This document shows positions 29,147 through 39,635 of a DNA stretch of 64,000 nt, in pieces (the first letter of the stretch is position 1; each line of letters opens with the position of its first letter). The notes under the pieces were generated by a model. The model was given only the letters and a program-made list of their open reading frames with translations. It was not told the DNA's origin and did not search any database. A program made the translations under genes and the position numbers. This stretch comes from Buxus sempervirens (Eukaryota; Streptophyta; Magnoliopsida; Buxales; Buxaceae): the NCBI GenBank assembly GCA_947561395.2, contig OX387183.1, forward strand, positions 44,138,890 through 44,202,889, read 5' to 3'.

Positions 29147-31035
29147 GGAGGCTCCTCTTCAAGCAAAGGGCCAAGTTTTTGGAGATCGAAGAACTCCGAG
29201 TGAAGAAGGGAACCGCTGCTGGATTGCTTCCAGAACCCCAGGTAAGCCTCAACCCTCATTTATTTTCTGTATTTAATTTATTAGATCTAGATCTCTTCTT
29301 CTACCTTTCTGTAGAATAAAGCCTCTTTTTGTGTGTGGAAATCCTTCCCCGGCTCAAAGTATCTCAAGACTCCCCCTAGCCGTAAAACGTGAAGGAGGGA
29401 TCAAGGAGAAACGAGACTGGGGATTGACCCTAGTGCTAGAACCCATGTAGCATAAGGCTTTTGAATGATTGAAAACCGTTCCATAATCAAAGTACCCTTG
29501 ATTATCTCGAAGAACCGTGTTTAACGGGGAGAGAGAACAGAGGGAAACGATAATGGAACGGGACCCTAGGCTATTTTAGAACCTCATTTTGATGAAGATA
29601 TATGCATGCTATGTTGTTCTATTGATCTTATATGGTTTCTCACATTTGCACATACATAGCACCGTTTTGACGGGATAGGCTCATATTTGGGGTTTATTAC
29701 ATTCATTGTGATAAATCTCAAATAAATGGCCTCAATCAAATTCTGGAATGTTTTAAATGTTTTTCAAAAGTTTTAGATTCATCTCACACGAATCTCACAC
29801 ACTTGATCACAGTTTTGAGTCGGTTTTACTCAAAAGTGGCCTAACTGGACAGCACCTGTACCCTGACTTCGGACGCTCATAACTTCATCATCCGGATGAA
29901 TTTTGGCGTGATTCCAGAACCATGGGAAAGGTGAGGCTGTCTAGTTTATGTCCACCAAATTTCATAAATTTCCCTCAAACGGATTTTTGACACCTCTCTG
30001 TCGAAGTTAAGTAGACAGTTCAGGTTCACATACAGAACTTGTCACTTCGACGGACCGCCATGTGTTCGTTTTAAATCCGATTCAAGTGATTTTTGTTTTT
30101 GAGTACTCCTTTATGAGTCTATTTTCAAATCCAGTTGGTTTCATAATTTTTGGATTCCATTTGAAGTATTGGTAGCCGATTTACTCAGAACTGTTCATTT
30201 GTACTTTTCTGGGTAAATCTGTGATCTTCGGGGCCTGTTCGGGAGACCACCCAAGGCACATCCCAAGGGATTTTTATATGAGGCTAGTTTCTTTTGAAAG
30301 ATGGCCATACAGACTTCAATCACACCAAATTTCGTGGATTTTTATGCAGTGGATGTTTCTATGCAATTTCCCAAAGTTGCCCACTTATCACTTTTAAAAA
30401 TCCCCAGCAGCAACTTCAAAGGAGCATAACTCCTAGGATTTTCATCGGAATGAAGTGAAATTTTGCATGAGATTCTCATTTACCCTAATCTTTCAAATTA
30501 ATTTGGTTTGGTTCAATTTAGAATTGGATTTGAATGATTTCAAGGCAAATGGCATACTTTTTACCGAATTTTCCGGATTTGATTTAACTTGGTTTTTGAG
30601 CAACTTTTGCTTTGATTTCCATCTTTTGAGATATTCCAGAAATGATATTGACATAAGAGAGGATCTAAAATCCATTTAGATCTTCATGTGAAAATATCAT
30701 ACATTGTTCCTTTTTCAAGGTTTTCTATGATTTTAGCAAGCTTTCTTATTTTTGCATGAACATACACTTGGCTACCACTTCGTGTGGATGAATGGGGGTG
30801 CCTAACACCTTCCCCCGTTCATAATCTAATCCCCTTACCCATCTCTGGATTTGATTTTCAAGTAGGGTTATTTTTATCCTAGAATGTTTTTTTGTCTCTT
30901 TTTGCTTATTTTTGAACTCTTTGGTGTCCATTCTCACCCCAAAATCATGAATGGTGGCGACTCTCCCATTTTTGCGTTGAGCCCGTGTGTTGACGGAGGG
31001 ATGATCATTCCTGTGATTTTCCCATGTCTCACAAC

Positions 31036-31054
31036 TGGCGACTTTGCTGGGGAC
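31036..31054 (+). other. Primer binding site of element B
   Basis: TGGCGACTTTGCTGGGGAC, 2 nt after the LTR end TCTCACA. Confidence 0.8.
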
Positions 31055-32403
31055 CTGTGGATTTAAGCCATTTTTTGTATTTGTTAATGCTTTTCTATAC
31101 TTTTGGATGCTTGCTATTTTGATTACTTTATTTGGGCATATTGTTACATTTCAAATCAGATTGGTATGCTTTGGATAAAGGCATAAGCATGTTGCTTGAT
31201 TTTTGTTGAAAAGAAAACCCATATTGTGATAAGACTTGGCTATATTATGTGATAGCATGTGTTATTTTGGGGTTTGAAGGCCATGAGCTAAAAAAAAAAT
31301 ACAATATTTGAAATCTGGAAATTTTATGTCTATTTTGGGTATTCAAGCATGTTTCGCCATGAATAAAGTTTTTTGTGCTTAATGTTTGTATGATGCCATG
31401 CATTTGATTTGGGGGTATAGGAGGACTTGATTTGAGCATGAAAGTAAAAAAAAAAAAAAAAATCTGGAAATTTAGTGCATATTTTGGGAGTTTTAAAGCA
31501 TGCTTTTACCATCAAAACTTTTCTTGTATCATGTCTAGTAGTGCTAAATTTTTAGGCATCAACTTGGGTAGAAATGGTACACTTTGAGCATGAAAAAAAA
31601 GCATGAAAATCCGGAATTTTAGGGAATGCTTTTGAGTTTCAAGCATGCTTCCATGGTTTAATTGTTGTTTGTACAAATGACATGTTTTGTATACCACTTT
31701 TTGGGCATGTAATATTTTTTGTGCATATTTAGTTGTTGGTGCTTGCTTGCTTGTATTTAGCTTCATCATTTTTGTCATATATACCTTGGCTTGAAATTAA
31801 ATGCATGGCTACGAAAAAGAGTGGCAAGGGGCTGGGACGTTGTGAATGTTACCACAATTTTAAAATTGCACTTGAGCACTTGAAACAATTTGCACAGCCT
31901 ACCCATTACCTATTAGGAAGTTGAACCATGAATGTGTGTAGCTTGGCGCACCGAGGTCGTGACTTCGTAAAGCGAAAGTGAAAACATTTACCTTAGAATT
32001 TGGGTCAATGATGTGATGACAATGGGATCTGTGATTCAATTCCGGGCATCACTAGACTTGAGTTCTAAGTTGCCAATTAAGCCAAAACCCAAAAACCATA
32101 CGCTTGAAGGTGGAGAAACACGTTTTCAGCTAAAAGCACACAATTGCGTTTGGGGGAATTGGGTGTAATTGTGGGAAGGCCGTTTGCATGTTTTACAGGC
32201 CAAGGTATAATGTGAATACCATATTGAATGAAGGTAATACAAGGTAAAGTCATTTTCTTTTCATGAATTTGGGAATTCTGCAAGTATGATGTCCAAGCCC
32301 AATCTAGGGCAAGTTTTGAGGGTCAAGTTAAGGTGAACATCAAGTGGGAATGAAAAAAAAACCTAATCTGGTGAAAAAATGAGTCAAAAAGGGCCATTTC
32401 GGC
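31055..32403 (+). other. B leader, proximal part, noncoding
   Basis: It contains three degenerate copies (about 31250-31650) of a segment around AAATCTGGAAATTT followed by AAGCATG, each with an A-rich tract. The part at about 31910-32340 aligns with T's leader. No conserved ORF. Confidence 0.65.
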
Positions 32404-32548
32404 AATAACCGGCAACTCAGGCCGGTTAATAACAACTGTATTCATATCTGGTATATATTACCGGATACAAAGACATATGCGTGTATCCGGTTAGGGTTAC
32501 CGGATACAATAAGGCATATTCTTATCCGGTATATTATACCGGATACAT
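32404..32548 (+). other. 7/8-nt-loop hairpin cluster in B leader
   Basis: TAACCGGC pairs with GCCGGTTA around AACTCAG, the same loop as the first LTR hairpin (28851-28857) but with a different lower stem. Three further units follow: TATCTGG/CCGGATA, TGTATCCGG/CCGGATACA and TATCCGG/CCGGATA. Confidence 0.75.
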
Positions 32549-32835
32549 TCAAAAAATGCACAAATTGGCTTTTTTAGCTCGAATTTTCAGAATAAAAATG
32601 CCTAAACACTGTGTATAATCCTTAGGCACCCCAAATAAAATATAAAAATGTCAAAAAAAATAAAATAAAAAAAATAAAAAAATGTATATTCTTTTAGGAT
32701 TAAACTTAAGGTTGAAACTCAAAGAATGAGCTAAGGTGTTATATTTTTTGACATCAATTCAATTCAAGCATGTGTCAATCAAGCTTTAGAACTTGAAAAT
32801 CTTCTAAAATTCATCAAATTTCAAAAAAAATAAAA

Positions 32836-33235
32836 ACCTTGGTTGGTCTCCTTTTTACCAATCAAGTCCAACAAAAAAAAGTGGGACCTCTGGAAGCCCT
32901 AGAATATTCCATGAACCCTTGGTTGGTCTCCTTTTTACCAATCAAGTCCAAAAAAAAAAAATGGGACCTCTGGAAGCCCTAGAATATTCCATGAACCCTT
33001 TATTGGTCTTCTTTTTACCAATCAAATCAAAAATTGTGGGACCTTTGGAAGCCCTAGAATATTCCATAAAAACCTTGGTTGGTTATTTTTATCAATCAAA
33101 TAAAAAATTGTAGGACCTTTGGAAGCCCTAGAATATTCCAAGAAACCTTGGTTGGTTATTTTTATCAATCAAATCAAAAATTTATTAGGACCTTTGGAAG
33201 CCTCAGAATATTCCAAAAACCTTTGTTTGGTCACG
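32836..33235 (+). repeat. B leader repeats with alternating hairpins
   Basis: Four to five units of about 80-100 bp. Each has TTGGTTGGT facing ACCAATCAA or ATCAATCAA (G-U pairs allowed), then a GCCCTAGAATA loop between TGGAA-type and TTCCA-type arms (TTTGGAA/TTCCAAG in later units). They precede the main array. Confidence 0.75.
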
Positions 33236-33261
33236 AGAACCATTCAAAGTCAAAAAACTTT

Positions 33262-34375
33262 TGGGTCATTTGAAAGCCTCTGAATTTCAAACATCAACTT
33301 TTTTTGGGCCGTCTATAAGCCTCTGAATTATAGACACATATCCTTTGGGCCATCTAAAAGCCTCTGAATTTTAGACACAACTTTTTTGGGCCGTCTAAAA
33401 GCCTCTGAATTTTAGACAAATTATTTCTTTGGGCCATCTATAAGCCTCTGAATTATAGACATATATCCTTTGGGCCATCTAAAAGCCTCTGAATTTTAGA
33501 CACATATCCTTTTGGCCGTCTAAAAGTCTCTGAATTTTAGACACAACCTTTTTGGGCCGTCTAAAAGCCTCTGAATTTTAGACACAACCTTTTTGGGTCA
33601 TTTGAAAGCCTCTGAATTTCAAACATCAACCTATTTTGAGCCGTCTATAAGCCTCTGAATTATAGACACACATCTCTTTGGGCCATCTACAAGCCTCTGA
33701 ATTATAGACACATATCCTTTGGGCCGTCTAAAAGCCTCTAAATTTTAGACACAACCTTTTTGGGCCATTTGAAAGCCTCTGAATTTCAAACATCAACCTT
33801 TTTTGGCCGTCTTAAAGCCTCTGAATTTTAGACACAACCTTTTTGGGCCATTTGAAAGCCTCTGAATTTCAAACATCAACCTTTTTGGGCCGTCTAAAAG
33901 CCTCTGAATTTTAGACACAACCTTTTTGGGCCATTTGAAAGCCTCTGAATTTCAAACATCAACCTATTTTGGGCCGTCTATAAGCCTCTGAATTATAGAC
34001 ACATATCTTTTGGGCCGTCTAAAAGCCTCTGAATTTTAGACACAACCTTTTTGGGCCGTCTAAAAGCCTCTGAATTTTAGACAAATTATTTCTTTGGGCC
34101 GTCTATAAGCCTCTAAATTATAGACATATATCCTTTGGGTCATTTAAAAGCCTCTGAATTTTAGACACAACTTTTTTGGGCCGTCTATAAGCCTCTGAAT
34201 TATAGGCACAACTTTTTTGGGCCATCTAAAAGCCTCTGAATTTTAGACACAATCCTTTGGGCCGTCTAAAAGCCTCTGAATTTCAGACACAACTTTTTTG
34301 GGCCGTCTATAAGCCTCTGAATTATAGACACGTATTCTTTGGGCCGTCTAAAAGCCTCTGAATTTTAGACATTTC
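33262..34375 (+). repeat. Tandem hairpin array in B leader (27 units, covarying stems)
   Basis: I counted 27 units of about 35-45 bp with loop GCCTCTGAA. Three stem classes: GTCTAAAA/TTTTAGAC (14 units including variants), GTCTATAA/TTATAGAC (8, one with a single mismatch) and TTTGAAA/TTTCAAA (5). Changes on one arm are almost always matched on the other. The classes are interspersed, so this is not one recent block duplication. Spacers include TTTGGGCC and ACACAACC. It lies directly upstream of gag. Confidence 0.92.
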
Positions 34376-34529
34376 TCATTCTTTGGGACCTTTGGAAGCC
34401 CTAAAATATTCCAACAATCAAAAAAACAAAACAAAAAATGGAAAAATATAGAAAAAAAACAAATAAATCCGGACTTGTGTTCACCTAACCCACTTATCTA
34501 CATTTATAGGTGTGTGACTCAGATTAAAT

Positions 34530-34570
34530 GGGAGCTGACATGTTTCTTTGCTTTTCCTTATCCAGGTACA
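34530..34570 (+). other. 3' splice-site-like sequence and duplicated GTAC block upstream of B gag
   Basis: A strong pyrimidine tract ends CCAG at about 34564. It is followed by two near-copies of GTACAYTTAYTTGCAA, the second preceded by another CCCAG. The second copy leads into the codons conserved with T (AIIAPVTRS). Confidence 0.4.
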
Positions 34571-36713
34571 TTTACTTGCAACCCAGGTACACTTATTTGC
34601 AATCATTGCTCCCGTGACCAGATCCAAAGCCAGAGCTATGAACACTGAAGAGAATCAAGCCCAAGCCACTGTACCCGCTCAAGACTTTGCTCAGCTGCAG
34701 GAGCAAGTGGCTGGTCTGGCCAAGATGCTGGGAGACCTACTGGCGGCTCAGGCCCAACAGGCCCAGGCCCAAAACCAAGCATCGACTTCCCATCAAGCAC
34801 CACCACCTCAGGCCTACATTCCGCCTCCGGCTCAACCCATGCCTGAGCCCATTTCTGAACCAGTCCCTGAACCCATTCTGATCAAGGAAAATACAGCAGA
34901 ATCCGAGAAAGAACTGGAGAAAGAAAAAGCCAGGGAAGAAACTGAAAGGAAAATGCTGCTCAGGATAGAAAGGATCCAGGAAGAACTGAAAGAAGTGAAA
35001 GGGGGAAATAGCTATGGAGGCACCACTTTCGAGGATCTGTGCATATATCCTGACGTATGTCTACCGGCCAAGTTCAAGGGCCCGGACTTCGACAAGTTCG
35101 ACGGCACAGGCTGCCCTATGAGCCATTTGAAACTATACTGCGGGGCTTTGTGCCAGTTTGGCCGGGATGACGGCATATTGATCCAACTCTTTCAGAGGAG
35201 TTTGACAGGATCGGCTCTTAGGTGGTTCGCCACAGTTGATCATGGGAAGATTAGAGGATGGAAGGATCTGGCAGACACCTTCTTAGACCAATACAAATTT
35301 AACTCGGAGATCGTGCCAGACCGGTACGACATTATGAGGATGAGCAAGGGCAAAGATGAATCTGTGCGGAAATATGCCAAGAGGTGGAGAGAGGTTGCCT
35401 CCCAGGTCAGGCCGCCTATGCTGGAACCTGAAATGATCTCAACATTCATGGGTATGCTGGGGCAGCCCTTCTACAATCACCTGGTGGGTCAGATCACCAC
35501 CAATTTTGCTGCCCTGGTACAGGTGGTAGACCGGATTGAGGATGTGATCAAATCTGGCAAGATAATTGATTATTCCGCCCTGGTCAGTCAACAAGACTCC
35601 ATTCATAACAAGGGAAATGGAAATGGAAATGGAAAGAAAAAATCTGAGGAAAGGAGAGAAGCAGAAGTGAATATGGTGCAGCTTCCCAAGGGACCCTTTC
35701 AAGCCAATGCCCATCCAATTCCTTTGCTGCCTATCCAAATTAATGTCCCTTCTGCACAGCCTGTGAAGGAGGAAACAGAAGTAAGGAAGAGAAGGGAGTT
35801 TTCAAAACTGCCTATGAGACCATCTGAACTTTTGCCTACCCTACTTCAAAAGGGTTATGTGACTTTGAGGTTGCCAAATCCTCATGCAAGCAAGGGGAAG
35901 GGTTATGATCCATCTGCAATCTGTGAATATCATATGAGCACTCCAGGGCATACCACAGATCGTTGCTTGGCCCTAAAGCATGAAATTCAGGATTTGCTGG
36001 ATAATAACTCTTTATCATTCAATTCAGTCACACCCACTCCTCCTCCCACCAGCAACAATGGGGCAAGCAGCTCAAATGCAATAGGGTCAATTTTTTCAGG
36101 AAAAAGAAGATTTGACCCTTCTCAACTTATTGCTCCGGTTGGTACCACAATCCAGGTTTATTTTGAAAAAGAAGATGAAGGGGGCCATGTGGAGAAAGAG
36201 ACTCACACAGGGGCAGATTTTAAGCCGAAGGTGAAAGAAAATGAAATGACAGGTGAAAGGGCAAAGGAGGTGCAAACAATTCCATTTGAGCAGTTTAAGC
36301 AAACAAGTGGCCTAGCACGAGATGTTGAACAAGAAGTCAGTATGGACGATAATGATTGTCTGAAGGGTATGGAATCACTCTTCATACAAGAAGAAAATGA
36401 AGTAGAAGCAATTGAAAAGGGAGAATCCCAGGAAAAGAAAGAACAAGATTTAAAAGAAAAGATTGAGGCCAAGTTTAAGCTTCCATTGATTGACTGGGCT
36501 GCTATCCAGATTCCGTATAAAGGAATGTCACTTCTTTCAGAAACTAAGCACAATACCCCAGAGAAGGGGATCATCCCCATTCATGAAAAGAGAAACTTGC
36601 CTCATTCAGCAGCAGAAAGAAATTTTCTGAAAAAGAAAGAAAAGCTAGCTTTTGCCTTTGAGAACAGGGGTAAATTTCAAATTCCCTTGTTCTCTGAAAA
36701 GAAACCCCCTTAA
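34548..36713 (+). CDS. gag: Gag of element B (no protease or pol)
   Basis: Structural protein; intact at 721 codons from the first ATG, but the ATG at 34638 (residue 31, MNTEEN) corresponds to T's start and is the more likely initiator if no splicing occurs. Coiled-coil-like region and Gln/Pro-rich N-terminus (48-110), charged helix (115-150), gag core (about 165-340, FKGPDFDKFDGTGCP and FQRSLTGSALRWF), conserved MRPSELLPTLLQKGY, zinc-knuckle-like C459-x2-H462...GH468-x4-C473, then the FDPSQLIAPVGTT segment. After a charged linker it ends with KLPLIDWAAIQIP, which matches ELPFIDWAAVEVP near the end of T's gag-pro. The PPLV repeats, protease and G-patch-like parts of T are missing between these anchors. 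Sequence after about residue 670 is not recognised. Confidence 0.92.
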   Translation: MLFLIQVHLLATQVHLFAIIAPVTRSKARAMNTEENQAQATVPAQDFAQLQEQVAGLAKMLGDLLAAQAQQAQAQNQASTSHQAPPPQAYIPPPAQPMPEPISEPVPEPILIKENTAESEKELEKEKAREETERKMLLRIERIQEELKEVKGGNSYGGTTFEDLCIYPDVCLPAKFKGPDFDKFDGTGCPMSHLKLYCGALCQFGRDDGILIQLFQRSLTGSALRWFATVDHGKIRGWKDLADTFLDQYKFNSEIVPDRYDIMRMSKGKDESVRKYAKRWREVASQVRPPMLEPEMISTFMGMLGQPFYNHLVGQITTNFAALVQVVDRIEDVIKSGKIIDYSALVSQQDSIHNKGNGNGNGKKKSEERREAEVNMVQLPKGPFQANAHPIPLLPIQINVPSAQPVKEETEVRKRREFSKLPMRPSELLPTLLQKGYVTLRLPNPHASKGKGYDPSAICEYHMSTPGHTTDRCLALKHEIQDLLDNNSLSFNSVTPTPPPTSNNGASSSNAIGSIFSGKRRFDPSQLIAPVGTTIQVYFEKEDEGGHVEKETHTGADFKPKVKENEMTGERAKEVQTIPFEQFKQTSGLARDVEQEVSMDDNDCLKGMESLFIQEENEVEAIEKGESQEKKEQDLKEKIEAKFKLPLIDWAAIQIPYKGMSLLSETKHNTPEKGIIPIHEKRNLPHSAAERNFLKKKEKLAFAFENRGKFQIPLFSEKKPP

Positions 36714-37883
36714 GAAGAATGCACATTTCCTGAGGATCCTAAGGAGCCTTGTTCTCAGGAAGTGATTTCAATAAAGGCTCTTTCAAAAAAAAAAAAAGAT
36801 TTTCCCCTTTAACATTTTTCTAAAAGAAAAAAAAGGTTTTCAACAAGGTCCTGTTTTACTTATGAGTCATATCTCTCATTGAATTTCATTAAGTTGAATA
36901 TGACTTCGACATTGGGCTCAATTTTGAGACCGAAAGCGAAGAAAAAGACATTTTATATGAAAATTCAAATCTTTTTAAGTGTCATGAGAAGAATATTTCT
37001 GCAAAATTTTGAAGTGACCAATCTTATGGACTTTAGAACCAAAGATGACCCGAAGTTTTCACTTGAAAGCAGCAAGTACAAATATTTATTTCATAAAAAT
37101 ACAGAGAGGATCGCATCACTTGCTCATCAAGGAAAATTAGATGGAGAAGAAACTGAAAGATGAAATTTTTGCATTTGAAGATGACTCCTGGTTTGCACTC
37201 TCCATCGGAAAATATGGAAAGATTTGGATTGCGATTTAAGAGGCTGATCCGATAAGAAGGATGTTTTATGGTTGAAATTTTATCTTCCCAGGTCGCGATG
37301 ATTAAAAAAAAAAAAGAAAAAGAAAAATCCTGAGCCAGTCATGTAGTACAACTCTGTCAAGTCTAAAAATTCAAACTTTTCTTAAAATGATAAGAGGCCT
37401 TTCTTTCTTATATCCCCAAAATTTTTGAAATCCCTAGTTAGACTCTTTGAGCTTGATAAATTTTTCCAAGTAACCTAAACTGAGAATTGCAACCCCACAC
37501 TGGGGCAAATTTATAAGGCATAAAAAAAAAAAAAAAGAATGAAGGGACAAGAGAAGGGGGGCATTATTGAAGTTCAAAAGGGATTTTGAAGATGTTTTCA
37601 GAAAAGGGGGCGAAGAAATGAAAAAAAAAGAGGGAAGAAAGAAGAAAAACAGATCAATAAATGCTATATCTTCAAAATTGTAAAGGGAAGAATGAGAAAA
37701 GAAGTTCAATAATGGGAAATAAGTTTTAAATGAAGAAATCAAAGTGGGTGAAGAACTTCATTACTGGGGGCAATTTTGTATTCATTCCAAGGGAAGAAAT
37801 GCCTTAAAAATTGCAATTTCAGTTAACCCATTAGATAATATGGTATTTGAGCCTTTTATTCCTTTTCTTTCTAAACAAACACC
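36714..37883 (+). other. B 3' region, noncoding
   Basis: No pol remnant. A-rich tracts, and CACTGGGGCAAA near 37497-37508 as in the 3' regions of A and T. Confidence 0.6.
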
Positions 37884-37921
37884 AAGCCTTCGTTTCGTCC
37901 CATCCATAAGTCCTCTTTGAT
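37884..37921 (+). other. Conserved noncoding block, B copy
   Basis: AAGCCTTCGTTTCGTCCCAT followed by CCATAAGTCCTCTTTGATT. It aligns with both A copies and with T. Confidence 0.72.
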
Positions 37922-39054
37922 TAAGAAATTTTGAATTAAGGCGGTTCTAACTACATAGCTGCTGATGATGAAGGATTAAAAACAAAAAAAAAACAAAACA
38001 AAACAAAAAGAGAAAAATGTAGAAAATGTAGTGAAAACCTAGAAGGGCGCTACATGGCAAATAATCAGCTATCTACAAGAAGGAAATTGTCAGAGAGAAA
38101 AATCCAGAATTGGCATAGATCCAGGTGAAATCCTCAGGTTGGTGGTTATTTTTCACTCTTCAAGTGATTGAGGAAAGTCTTCTTTTCAAGATTGAAGCAA
38201 ACATAATAAGAGCTATGGTATAAAGCATTTGTGAACAAGTTGATGGCCATCAAAATTGCCATTAGGAAATTATTGCTGAAGTTGAAGTCATAAATTCTCA
38301 TATCATGGATACAATGGAGAAACAATTGCTCTTCAATTGGATGAAGGAAAATGTCTTTCTAGACTGGGGCAAAATAGTTAGATTGAAAGAGTCGGCATAT
38401 CTGGAGCATCAATTGACAAGCCGATGGTCATGGGAATGATTCTAAAGGTTCTGAAGGCTTATTTTGGTCTTTCTTCATTTTCTGAAATAATCTTCTCATT
38501 ATTCAACTTGATTTTAATTCTTTTGGACTATATGCTAATAAGTGATTGGATCATTCTTCAAAAAAAAAAAAGCACAAAAAAAGCAAAAAAATATATTTTT
38601 GGCCTATGATGAGCATCTATGTCTTTTCATAAAAACATTAGTTTTGCAAGCATTAGAGAATTCTTAGGCCACTAGTATAAAACCTATTTTTTTATTTCCA
38701 TTCCTTTATAAGGGTTTCTTTTTGTAAATGTTAAAAAAAAGAAAAAAAAGAAGAAAGAGAAAAAGAAAAAAAAAGAAAGAAAAAAGAAAAAAAAAAGGGA
38801 AAAAAGAGGATCATCTCTGCTGAGGGGCAAATACTACTTCAAGCAATCAAAACTGGGGCATGCTCAGCGCCTTTCCCTCTGGGTTTTCATTGGAATAAAT
38901 TACAGCATCTGGAAGAAGTAGTCAGGCCTTAGTCTTTGGATTTGAAAAAAAAAAAGAAACTTCGAAGTAGTTGCATGTTTTCTCCTTTAAACAAAGGTTT
39001 CTAATTCTGAAGAAGGATTTTACTGGAGCAGTAAGAAGGCATGAATGAGAGGTC
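37922..39054 (+). other. B 3' region between conserved block and small ORF
   Basis: Noncoding; ACTGGGGCA motifs (for example 38361 and 38852) and A/G tracts, collinear with T 3808-4640 in reverse. Confidence 0.55.
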
Positions 39055-39327
39055 ATGGGTGGTAAGGGCATGAGGTTAGATCAACAGATCATGATTTTCA
39101 AATCCATCAATAAAGAAGAGGCAGTCACTTGGGCAGTTGAGAAGCATAAAGGCAGGCTATGGGAAGCAATGGCACATACATCCTTATTGAGAGAGCAAGA
39201 AGAGGAAGAAGCAAAAGCAAGTTGCAGAATATTCAAGCACAGGTTTGGGCATCAAATGCACCAAGGTAAATCAAATAAGAAAATGAATCGGGAAAATTCA
39301 ATAAAATATTTCCTTCCTTATTGTTGA
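39055..39327 (+). pseudogene. Homologue of the T small 3' ORF
   Basis: A 90-codon ORF whose central part matches T's ORF at 3541-3807 (TWAVEKHKGRLW, AHTSLLREQEEEEAKASCR, IFKHRFGHQM). The matching region begins upstream (KKDFTGA at about 39011) but is cut by a TGA, so it is probably broken relative to T. Function unknown. Confidence 0.4.
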
Positions 39328-39391
39328 AAAACATCAAAAGCAATTGAGTTTGCAGAGGTCAATTTTAAATCCACATTCTTTTCAAAATTTG

Positions 39392-39445
39392 CTTGTCTCA
39401 GATTTCTTTTCATAGCCACGAGAGCTCAAAGAAATCTGAGATAAG
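39392..39445 (+). other. Long hairpin with conserved 20-nt loop (B copy)
   Basis: Arms CTTGTCTCAGATTTCTT (39392-39408) and 39429-39445 pair over 17 positions with one G-U. The loop (39409-39428) contains TTCATAGCCACGAGAGCTC, identical at 19 of 20 positions to T's loop in element sense. Confidence 0.85.
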
Positions 39446-39622
39446 GAAGAGACGCCACCCCATTAGACTATACACAGCAGGGGTTTCATTGGCTATCTTC
39501 AAATCCATGTTTTTATCACTCATTTGTTTGACCAAAGCAAGTTCAATTAATGAGGTGTCTTTAAACCGTGCAATTTTGAGTTGTGTCTATTCTTTGCTGT
39601 TCATTGTGCTACAACTCCAGCA

Positions 39623-39635
39623 AAGAGGGGCAGCT
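39623..39635 (+). other. Polypurine tract of element B
   Basis: AAAGAGGGGCAGC directly before TGTAGACACCCC. Confidence 0.85.

Larger units (their letters stand above)
28282..31033 (+). repeat. 5' LTR of element B
   Basis: 2752 bp, starts TGTAGAAACCCC and ends TCTCACA. U3 holds a long inverted repeat and four 27-nt hairpins; the TATA box is at 29139-29146. The 3' end, around AATGGTGGCGACTCTCCC, matches the same LTR end in T. Confidence 0.94.

Noticed and set aside
30455-30679. A 74-codon ORF with a hydrophobic start, also at 41798-42022
   Set aside because: Inside the B LTR pair; AT-rich and without conserved features outside the LTR.
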